NCBI GenBank assembly: GCA_002633005.1
Contig: NMRA01000036.1
Location: 1,164,139-1,228,138 of the forward strand
Origin: Phoronis australis
Lineage: Eukaryota; Phoronida; Phoronidae
Direction of reading: 5' to 3'
Length of the DNA: 64,000 nucleotides
The notes under the pieces are model-generated. The model had not been told where the DNA came from and ran no database searches. It saw nothing but the letters and a program-made list of their open reading frames with translations. Position 1 is the first letter of the stretch; the number at the start of each line of letters is the position of its first letter. The translations under genes and the position numbers were made by a program. This document shows, piece by piece, positions 1 through 12,000 of the stretch.

Positions 1-72
1 TACACGAGAACAAATGAAAAGTTTATTTTCCATCATCGGTCGCGTGGATGACGTGCGTCTGTTTCCAGAATA
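1..72 (+). CDS. SREK1: SREK1 exon A (partial), RRM1 helix 1 to strand 2
   Basis: Reading from base 2 gives TREQMKSLFSIIGRVDDVRL then FPE, matching the RRM1 helix of SREK1 (human ...EQMRTLFGFLG...). The donor is ta|gtgagt at 73. It leaves phase 2, which the next exon completes to a Tyr codon. The left part is cut by the window edge. Confidence 0.85.
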
Positions 73-3000
73 GTGAGTGTTAATAATACCCACTGATTGA
101 AATCATGCCGACCCCAAAGTCGTAACCAGCCGTAATTCTTATTTCCAGGTCTTGTCTTGTCGTGTCTTGTAATTCTCTGCGATTATGGCGCAGCAGCGTC
201 ATCAGATTCTCAGAAATCTGATGTGATGCTGATTCTAAATGATCAACAAATGATCAAGCTCCCAGTCACCAGTGTCAGTGACACTTGTTGACCAGTTCTG
301 GTTCTACAGTCTGCAGTTTTTACACCAGGGATCGGTTTGGCGAACTATGTCAAGGCGACCACAGATTTTGTTTGGTGACCTGGTAAGAACCCCAGGTCAC
401 CATGAAGTCTTCAAGTATCCATTTTAGCACGCACTCAAAATTCTACAGGAAATAGGGAAATGGAAATCTGTATCTTCGACAAAAATTGGAAGGGCCTGTT
501 TATGAGTCATGCTCAGGTACCAATCATTTATAGTCGGAATACCTATCGTCGTCAGGCTCCATTGGTCGTCGGCCATCTTCTTTCGCGTGCAGCGCAGCCA
601 CGCAGGACTTAGCATTCCAATCTGGAGAGCTCGTCTGCACATTATGTACTAACCTCTCTGGAGAATCATGCATGCAAGAACTGAGACGAAAATCGGTGCA
701 TTGTTTTTAAGACCACTTGAAAACTTGTAGATTTTACTAATCCACTTTGTTGTTCAGTTTCAGATGATATTTTTGAAATTAAATTTTCTTCAGGTGGAAC
801 AAAAAAACAACCCAGGGATTGTTTGTGCAATGTATCTATTTGTCCCAGGCACTAACCTGTTAGGCCAAAGGAAAAAACGCAGCAAACAAATGCAACACAC
901 TGGGTGCTTAACAGTTTCGCAATGGTCATCAAAATATTGTTCACTTGTTTTTTATTGCAAAACACAGTACTGATCTCAAAGTTTATGTTGAAACTTTTGG
1001 TTCAGACATTTTGGATTTATGTGAAGAAAATTAGAATACTTGAATTGATAGATAGTTGCTACCAATAAAGTAAAACATTGATTTTTTTTCATTATATTGC
1101 ATTGTTACATACAACATAACATGACACAATTAAAAATAAAAGAAGAGATTGAGCTATAAAATGCAAATGCAACTTGGGTATTTATTTATGTATTCATGAT
1201 TGCAGAAGTCTGTTAAAGGTCAGAAAAAATCAGTCAGTATGATATTGGATAATTTATTAGAACAACTACATGGAGGTTCAATGATCAACTTCCGTCGACC
1301 AAGTCTCAAAGGGTTACAGTTCTGTTTTGACTGCCAAAATGTTAACAGAGAATGAAGAAAAACTGAAAAGAAAAAGAAAGACAGCAGAGATCAGTGGTAT
1401 TAAGAACAATAGCAAAAAGTCAAATAAAGAGGTCACAAATAGAAAATAAGTAAGGTCTATTCTGGAATAAAACAATCGCAATTTATTTTCCAGAACTGAA
1501 ATTCTGAATCAATTTTAATCGATTTAAAAATCGATGTCAAACCACTTTCCACTATTTTCTTGGCCTTTTTCTGTGTGGTTTTCTGCTCTTTCAAAAGGCA
1601 GCAGCATATGACGACCATAGGTACCATTATAAAATGGCTGCCGAAAAGCAGTCCACAGTTGAAACGACTCAGCATAAATAAAAGAAAATTTTTGAATCGA
1701 CGAATACTATATATTTGCGAGAGTTAAATGAAATCCTATTAAGAGCATAACTTTGAAGTGGAATAATTGGGTGAGAACGACAACAAGCCGATTTTAAGCT
1801 TAGTCGGACGACCTTTTGGTTCCTGAGTGTAGTTTTGGCTGCGTGGTACATTGGGCCAGGAGGTGGTCATTATCAAGCACACAAGACAGTCTTAATAATC
1901 TGTTCGAATAAAAACACCATCTGAGATATCTCGGGTACACTGGTGTACGTTTGCTGGGATCACAAATTTTTCATCTTGGGTATCTCATCTATTTCTCTTG
2001 CCAACTATTTGTTGTTTGAAGGGGCCAAGACTTTTTACAATCTGTACAAGGTTTCCTTGTTTTGACGGCCTTAGTTCATGTTTGGTGAGCTTGGAATTTT
2101 GCCAGGTCACATGTGGCAAGTTGACATTATGTTAACCATTTTGTTTGTGCTAGTTCCACTTCTCGACCATCTAGAGTGTTTTTACTTCTTGTCATTACGG
2201 TCTCTGTTTTTTTCATGATTGGTGTTCATTCAGACTCCATGTGTAGTACTTATGACAAATCAGCCTTTTAGATGGACTACATTTATAAATTATAATCTGT
2301 CGCGATTGAATCTGTTGTTATGACTGTTACAAGGCATCGCGCCAGTAAATTGATTAGTTCCAATCTTTCTCCCATAAAGGTACAGATTTGGAAACTGTCA
2401 ATGTCTTCAAGTCCTTCGAACTCCAATGAATACAGTACTCCAGTAATCGCAATTTCTTACTGAAACTTTGGGGAAGTTGTACTCTAATTGTTCGGTACTC
2501 GCTTGGATTGTAAATTGTATAGTTGGTCATCTACACCACCTACTTATACTTGTGGTTACTTATTGCTGTCATTTCTATCTGGTGTTCAGAGGAAGAGAGA
2601 CTTTACTTTGGAAGATCTTTTCTTGTTAAACCATATGCCTTTTAAGAAAGTGCAATAACTAACACTGAAGAAAAAGTTACAATTTATGAATATGAATGGG
2701 TTATAAAATATGAAATGAAGAGTTAATCAATTTAAATACTTGTTGTAATAAATGTAGTCATTGATTCGTCAAGGAAAGTTTATTGTATTTGAATTAAATC
2801 TGGTGTGTTAGTCAATACTCACAAAATTGAACTTGTAGAACCTCAGAGCTGTTACACCTCCTTCAAAGGGAAGATTGTACTAAGATTTTGTTCACCAACT
2901 TGCTCAAACAAGTTGGAGCTTGGTTCAAAATGTCTGCTTAGCAGGGCTCGACGCTATGAAAATTGCCAGGTCGCATTTTGAAACCAAGCCAAAATGCTAG

Positions 3001-6000
3001 GTCGCATTTTCAAAATCCAGCTCGCATTCATTAATTCCAGGTCCCGAAAATTTCACGCCATTTTTATGGACCAAAATTGGCATTTAGGTCATCAGAAAAT
3101 GCTTAGATTATGCTCTTGCGATGTTAAATACTTACAAATTTCATGTTGCAAAATTGAGTTCTTACATGCATATCATGCGTGCACAGCGTTACTGATCTTC
3201 ACTACCACCACACAGTGAAAGACCCTGGAGCGTAAGGCAGTTGCCGACGTGAAAGTTAAATCGGTGCTCTCTAACTGACACATGGTTTTCAATTAGCTAA
3301 GTGTGCAATGGGAAAAAGGAGAAAATACTCGTTGAAAAAGTACCTGTGACTTTTCTAAGACTGACTTGCTATATCACTGTCATCAAAGTAGTTAAAGATC
3401 CAAAGATTAATAACTCTGAGTGCAAATTCCTTTCATTTGTTCGTAGGCCAAACTTTGCAATTTGACGTTTGAGAAAACATCCTGTTGGAAGAAATCCGTG
3501 AAGCGTTGCCCTACCCGCTGAATGACATATTGATACGCGGAAACAATTCACTGCAAATTTCACTACAAAAATGTGGGACTTCTGCAGTTTACATATTCAA
3601 CAATTAGTATTCCATGAAGTGAAAAGCCTCGAAATGATTTCCGACTGTGCGGGTTTCCATTATTCAGTCGAAAGTAAAGGCATGCCCGTCGTTTGGCTAT
3701 TAATTCAGTTGTCATTTTCATGTTTGCTGTCTTTCATGATAAAAAAACTAGACGCACTTTTCCAAGTCACGATCGTCTGCCGGGATCGCTCTTCAGCGCT
3801 AACAGTGGAACCGACCAGTGACGTAGTGTGATATCAGGCATATTGCCGTGGGCGTTACCGTAATTTGATATTAAGGACACCTTACATGAAAAGTAAATGT
3901 TTTTCCACCACTAAGCTTGGTTAGTTCGTCATTTAAGAATTAGTAGAATCACCGCTGCTTTCTGACGTTTTATCACGTGTTATTCCCGATGTCCAAAACT
4001 TTCTTCGGCAAATCTGGAAATTTGCAAAAAGCCAAAAATGTTGGGTAATGAAATGTCTGAAAGACCGATTCTGCATTCCGTTGTTGACGCGACATGTTTA
4101 CAAGTCGGGAGGGCTGTTCTCAGTTAGTGTTCTTATGAGCTTGATTTGGCAACAACCAAATAACGGTCGAAATCGCACGAGTTGCTTTACATTTCCCAGG
4201 TATCTGCCGCGAAGTTTAAAACTCAGCTCGCATACGTTGGAAATTCCAGGTCACATTTTTCGACTTAATACGAGCTGGCCAAAATCTCAGATTTCAGGTC
4301 GCAAATGCGACTTGCAGCTCGTTATGTCGAGCCCTGCTTAGAATGAAAGTTTACGTGAGGTTGGGAACCAGACGAGATGTTGTGAGAAAGCAGACGATCG
4401 TTCCCACCAATCTTCAGCTCTATGTTTTGAAGGTTGCCTCCAAGGTTCGAGGAGTTTAATTTTGTGAGCATTTTCTTGCAGACCAGATTTAATATGAGTA
4501 CAATTAATATTGAAATTTGTGTCAAGCTGTGTTTTATTCAAAATATTCCTTGTAATTCCAGTGACAACCCAACCAGACCCTATACGTCCAAGGTGTGTTA
4601 TGTTAAGTTTGAGGACCCCACTCATGTAATGGTATCTCTCCACTTAACAAACACTGTGTTTGTTGACAGGGCATTAATTATTGTTCCTCACAATGACGGT
4701 AAGTATCTCTAATCATTACTTATTATCTCAAACCTTGACACAAATATTGTTTTTACAATAATTCTTATATGTCTGGCAAAATACCTTATTTTCATTCTTA
4801 GGGAACTTCAAATACTAAATATATACTTTGCAGTGAGATAAAAAACATTTAGCAGAACCACCTCTCTGTCCTTCAACCGCGTGGAAATTTGTGTACTTTG
4901 AATCCGAGGTCAAAGGTTACTGAGCTATCATTCAAGTCGAATGTCCCGCTTAGGTTACACACTTTTCCACAATTCACAGCCTGTTCAATTCACTGAGTCG
5001 CCATAAGCTATTGAGTTAACAAGGTGTATATAGCTTGGAAAGATGTGGAAACTGAAGACATGACGTATTTTTTATTCCCTGCGATCTGCCAACTTACAAC
5101 CGTTGATAATGTTATGACTAATGCACCAAGTTGCCGCACGGTGTCCAGCATATCACAAACCCAGTCGTGAAAAAAGATAAATCCTCGCCCAAATTCATTC
5201 ATTTCACTCAGGTAATCTCATGTTTCGCTGTTTCGATCTGATGCTCGTGACGTGCTTTAACCACAGATACTCAATTTGTATTCTACATTTCGTCCTTGTT
5301 TTCTTTTAGTGTCTCCGGTGTGTGCTTCGGCATTTGTTGTGTGCTAATACTGTTGGCTTATTTAATAGGTCAAGAGGTAAACTCCTCCCCCTAACCAGGT
5401 TTCACTCGATTCATTGTCAACCGACTTCACAAAAATTAAGTTAATTACACACTGCCAATTCAGTTGACATTAGGAGTGAATGTTCAAATGGCTAACAAGG
5501 TAATAAATAGCATGCATAGGTTATATTGACCAAAAGCAAATTTTCACCGAATGATTAATCGGAAACCTTCAGTTTTTTACCTCTTGTGACGTTTCTGTTT
5601 TTTCTCAGCTTCTGCAAATCAACTTGATTTGAACTTAGAAATACGAAATCTCGAAAACGGCTCAGTGAATTTCACTGTAACCTTCCAAAGTTAGTATTTA
5701 TTCACCAGCCTCAAAAACGCATATGGTATTCGCCCTAATAAGTGCCCAGGGTGCTTAGAAAAATTCGCCTCAGGGAGGAGGGCGCTTATAGCCCAAAGTG
5801 GTTGAAACCCGGTCTCCAAAACAGGTGAAATCGTAAACTAGGATTCATCAAATTTATGTTCTGTGACGCATCTGTAACCTATGGCAGACTTTTTACAAAA
5901 GTGTGGTGCATTCCTGTCAAATTTCTTTCAAAAATAAAGTTAATGGCACAACATGTCAAAAGTAAACTTTAGAATCTCTTCATGAATAGCATCATGATGT

Positions 6001-9000
6001 AGCCAATTGGGTTTTGTGATCTTGTTCTCATTTTGAAGATCACAATAAGAAATGTTGCTGAATGTTACTAGATGGAAGCTTAAGACTGCCGAGTTTATGT
6101 TTTGTGTTCTTACTATTATGTAAGACAGTTATGTCAATCCTCCACTTAATCATTTTTGAATGTTAATTAATAGTGACATTTTTTGTTTATGGAGACTTTA
6201 ACGATGCTGTGTGTGAATTTTATTATAAAATCTTGGAACATTTTTGACATTGGTTTCAACAATTTGAAAATTCAGTTTCATTCAAAACCGTACCAAAATC
6301 ACTCATTGCTAATTAAATAACCTTAAAATTCATATATCCCGAGGCATCAGGGTTACCATGGGACAAATGCTTTTTAATTCTTTTGTTCCTAAGAAGTGTT
6401 CACAACTTGGTGTTGAAATGAAGTTATTATTTGAAGCAGTGCGCAACTCTATTGATCTTTTCAGCTAAAATCCCAGATGAAAAGACGGCAATGGAAGTAG
6501 CAGCCCCTCCAAATGCCACTGGTGGTCTTTTGCCACCAACCAATGATTGGCCAAGTAACGTTGTGAACCAGGTAGTGGATCCTGGTTGAGTTTTCAATAC
6601 TACTGCTGTATCCGTGGTTCTTCATGGTGTCTTTCTACACATAGTACACATAATGTACCTAATTATCGGACGGACCCTAAATATCGGACATTACATAAAA
6701 TCTTACTTTGAAGCATAATCTGAGAAATAAATGACACCAATTTTTGTTCCGCTGTAATGCATTCAATGTCCTGCTCTTTCTTGTTTTTTTTTCTAGGGTT
6801 GCCTCGTTTTGATTTCACTGAGAGAGGGTGCAATTTAGACCCCCAAGTCGGCCTAGAATGGACGATTGCATAAATCGATTATAAAAGTTGAAAACAAAAT
6901 CTTCATCTCATTGAACTGACAATATGACACTGTTTCATTTTTTCAAGTCAAACCCCCGCTGCGCACGTGAGTGTGTCATATCAAGAAAGCAAAAAGATAG
7001 TAAAAACTTCACTGAGTTTGCATGTGCTTTATTCGTCTGCATTGATTCATTGAAACGACTTGGTGCTATCATCAGATTTCATATTATGGATTTTTTGTTG
7101 CGAATGGAGCTTTGTTTTATATGTCAAAACACTTGAGCTGAAATTTGGCCACAAGGTGCCCGCGGCCATTACTTGGTTAGTCAGTTTTCCGCGGTGTGGC
7201 GTATGGGGAAACATGGTGTCCGATATTTAGGTTCTCCAAAGGTTTGCTAGTTGTGTTCTTTAAAGAACAGTCAGAACATAAATGTGTCTTTAGGTGACAA
7301 GATATAGTAACAGAAAAATTCATAAAGGTATTGAGCAAAGAATTTACAACATTCCGAAGTATTTTCAATTAAACATAATGCAAAGTGTGCCAAAACGTCC
7401 GATAATTAGGACACTTGACTGTAGTTGTATTAATGCACCTGTTTTCTCAGCTTTAATAAGAATTATATCTGTAAACTCACCGTCTTATTTTGTGGGTTGG
7501 CTTGGAATGCATTGGCACAAGTCATTTTTTTACTATTTTCTAGTTTATGATTTGCCAAAATATTACATGAAACTAAGACTACCCTTGGTAGCACACTGTC
7601 TGTGGTTGACAGTCATGGGTCCATGCTGTTATTATATCAGTACTGCTCTGCTTATACCAGGTGACAGGTGCTGGCACGGGTCAAGTGATACATACAGTGG
7701 ACCCCAAGCTGTCATCAGCAGGGCTTCCTCCCTATCCCCCTCTCCCAGGGAACATTGATGCCTCCAAGGTGGAGGAAATAAGGCGCACAGTGTATGTCAG
7801 TAATCTGGATTCAACGGTAAGAGCATCATCCGTGATAAACTTGACAAATTAATTTAGGTCGCCTTGGATGGAGGTAACTACCTTCATTTGGTTAGAATAA
7901 TTCTTTTTGAATATCACCAGTTTTTATTCATGAAGCCATAATCTTTTTAAAATCCTTGATAATTACAGAATTTTTTACACGAAAATCATGCCTACATTTG
8001 TATAAACCAAGTTCAAGACTAAACTAATTGTTATTTTTCAACTAAGGACATTGCCATAGCTTCTGCAGTCATGACTTTTTGCATGAAATTTGCCGGTAAT
8101 TGTTCGTTAACACAAGTCTCCTCTGATATGTTCTTGTAGAAAGGTCTGATAGCAATGTGTCTTTTGAGCTTACATTTGAGATGAAAAAAATCACCCAACT
8201 TAACAAAAAAATCCATCGGCACACTCTTTGAATGACCTTACCAAGGTTTTAATACCAAAATTTGAAATAAACTTTTAGTTCGCAATGTAGTATACTTCTC
8301 GTTTAATTGTATGAATGTTTGATGGGCAGTGCTTTTTAGTTAGAAGTTTAGTTTTATTTTTATTCGAATAAGTTATAATTAAATTACTAACAATTTACAA
8401 GATTTTCAACATAACTCTTTAACCTGTCTGATTTGGCTGCCATCAATATCTGTTGTATTGTAGCAAGTCACGTCAGAAATGGTGCTGAACTTCTTCAGCC
8501 AAGTGGGTGAAGTCAAGTATGTTCGCATGGCTGGAGACGAGAGTCTGGCTACGAGGGGCGTCTATGTTGAGTTCACTGACCAGCGCACCATACCCACCGT
8601 GTTCGCCTATAATGGTGCTATGTTTGCCGGCAAACCTGTTCAGTAAGTGTGGAATGTGATTAGTTTTTTATTGGGGTTGGAGGTCACAATCTCATTACCC
8701 AGCGTTGCGTAATGTACATCTGTTCCACGCTTTCACACAGTTTTCTCTTGAGTTATCAGATTAGCTCATTGTCTTCTCAAACTCATTTGATCAAGTAAAA
8801 AATACTCAAGCAAAATACCATTCACAGTCATGGCAGATAATTCTATTAACAGTCATAACTATTATAGCAGCAAAATTCTAATTACAGAATGGCTTTGCCC
8901 CGCTATCCTACTAACTTTCTCATTAATTCCCGCTCATTCATAGTCATGAGACTACTCTGACGATGAGTTTGGCTTCTTCCCAGCCGTCTTGACAGAGAGT

Positions 9001-12000
9001 TTTGAATGCTTTTGTCTGAATACATTTGATGTGTACTGTTAGTACCTTATGTTTCCATTCGGGTCCTCAACATCAAGCCCTAAATGGGACTTTGGTTTCC
9101 TCATGTGGATCCAATTAAAGGGCTTCTGATAAAATGTTCACTGTCAGGGAGTCCAGTGTATGTAAGGTATTAAGATGACTGGTAGCAAGGAATGAAACTT
9201 TGTCATTAATATCCCAAAGGTTATCGTTAAGAATTTTCAAATCGACATCTCGCTGAGAATATGACAAGCTGAAGTATGGGTCTCTGGCTAACACAAACAC
9301 AACTCAAACTGTGTAACTGTCTGAGTGAGAACCTTTTGGAAAAATATGAGCCAGGTGTGGGTAAATAAATTCTCTATCTGGTAAGTACAGAAAGTAGGTG
9401 AGGTGTCATCATTCTAGACAAAAGGTACATAATATCTGAAACTGTTTTGTGATGGCATTACATACATGTCTGTGTGTCCATTCCAGAATTGTGCACTCGA
9501 TGCACGCCATTGCCAAGCCCATGTCTAAGAACCAAGAAGCCATCACCAAAGAGATTGATGAGGCTATGAAGAAAGTGAGCGAGGCACACAGTCTTATTGC
9601 TGCTGCTGTTGATCCAGGTAATGTAATCTAGCTAGCCAAGAACTCAAAAACCCTGAACTATATTTATAACATGCCTGTCAGGTGCCAGAGTAGTTCCTGC
9701 TAGAACATCCTGTAAACATCATCTCGGACATGACAAAATTTCTTAAGACCCACCCATTATGGCACTTGTTTTTACGGTTAGCTTGCAGCCTAGATTTGAA
9801 TACCATTTTTGTGTCTTTGTTACTGTTTATTTGTTACTGGTGAACTAAGGAACACAATATGAATGAGCTATGTGAATGATTAAAAAAGTTTTTTGTTTTT
9901 GCTAAGTTTCATGCAATAGTGATCTTCATTTTATTTCGTTCAACTGACAAAATACCCGGCATGCAAATGAATTTTGTTCTTATTCACCCTGCCAGATGAT
10001 AAAAGAAGAAGTAGGTCTCGAAGCACTGGACGCAGGAGAAGACATAGGTCAAGGTCAAGGTGAGCATGTATATTTGTTAAGTTATTATTTGTTTTTATCT
10101 GACCACATATTTATATGTGGACGCATTATGCTGTCATCTCCGTACGTCCTTTCGTCCGTCCGGGCGGTGTCTGTTCGGCGTCCGCTGCTCTAACTCCAAA
10201 ACCGTTTGACGTATGTTCATGAAATTTCGTGCATGTGTTTCTTTCATGGATGGGACAGAGCAAACTTTCGGACAAATCAGACTACCGGTGTGCCCCCTGG
10301 TGGCAATTTTAGATATTTATGCTTACCTCTATATCTTCAAAATTTGGCATGTAGGCATCTGTTAGTGGGATGACGCTATCCTCCCGTTTTCAGATAGATT
10401 CAACGTAATTTGCGCCACCTAGTGGCCATTTTTACTGTTTTCGAGTCTGTTTTTAGGCGTCCATCTTGGATTTTTAAAAAATGGTGTCCATAAAATACAT
10501 TTTCCTCAGTATCTTTGCTCTTGGGTCACTTAGAATGCTAGTTTTAATACCTGCATCCACATTTTTGTGGTCAAGAAATCTGAAAATGCAACTTAAAATG
10601 TGATACATAATCAAAATCCCATTTATTAGCAGTCACATTTTCTAAATGCAGTCTTCCTGTAAATCAACACATGAGCACTATCTTACTTTCTCGTATATTT
10701 TGTTCAGAGCTTGTTTCCTTCAAGACACTTAAACTAAACCAGTATATAAACAACTTATTTACGTTTTTCAGAACATGAAAGTATGTTTTTTGTAGTGTCC
10801 ATAGTCTTTCAGAACTTTGAAATCAGCTTATAGATCATTAGTATTGCCATCACTGTTGTGAAGAATCACATCATCGTCACCATTTTGACATTCTGCATAT
10901 TTCTACTCCTGTCAATTTTATCTTGTGGTTATTTGTGAACAGCAGTGTTGGACTTATAGACCAACATGTGTTGGAGAGGATGGCACCTACTTATCAATTT
11001 TCACACGGATCGGACATGCTTTGCCCCTAGTGCCAATTTTGATGTTTTAATGTCAATTTTTTGGTGTTCTATCTCGTTGAAGGATCACTTTGAAAATGTG
11101 TCCCTGTTGAAGATTGCATGGCTAACGTTGACTTCTGCTGTGCCCGTAAAAGCAATTTTTACATTTGTTTGAAGTTCAAGATATATCTTCATTGTGGTTG
11201 GCAGGTGTGAAAAAGACAGTATTTGTCAATTTACAACAGTACAGTGCGCCCTTATGGCAGTTCTAATATTTTTGTGATCGTTTTTGGTGTCCACTACGCA
11301 CATACGATTGTTATGAAATTCAACGAATGTGACCTTGTATTATGGATTGCATGGCTGACATTGATTATGGAACAGTTCGGACTGCTGTATCCCCTTGAGG
11401 TAGTTTTTATGTTCCCCTGCTGCACATGAAGTGGAGGACATAGTATTCCCGACAAAGGTCCAACACCAGTCGCCAGTTGATTTTGGTGATCTTGATGTCA
11501 TTTTCAAGGTCCCAAATAGAAAATCAAGTTTAACCTGAAAAATGTTCTTAAGGCAATTTCTTGAGTATATTGTTTAATGTAACATTTTTGCATGTTTAAG
11601 GTCACATAAAAGGTCACGTACAAAGTCACCCAAGATTCGATCAAGGTCCCGAAATCGATCTCGTTCGCGACGTTCACCTCGCCGCCGTCGATCCCGGTCA
11701 AAGTCAAAGCGCCGCTCGCGTTCCCGATCTCGCTCAAGGTATGTTGTACAGATTAGTACGATTGTATTGCACAAACCAGTAAACATTGCTAGAAGCATAT
11801 CAATAGTGGTTCAACTGTGGACTCTTGTTTCCTGTATTCAACTAATTGAACTTTAAAAAGTACGATTGAATTGTATGTTTCTCATCACCATACTGACAGA
11901 CAGCACTCCCCTGGATGCACACAGTAAAACAGCAAGGAAGATCCAACTAATGATCTTGTGCAGTTGTCTGTCTGTCAAAATTGTTGCTGACTCAGCTTGC

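Noticed and set aside
7294-7758. 154-codon plus-strand frame
   Set aside because: Starts inside a TIR element and overlaps SREK1 exon D in a different frame.
11574-11798. Minus-strand frames rich in Asp/Arg/Glu
   Set aside because: Reverse complement of RS-repeat codons in exon H.
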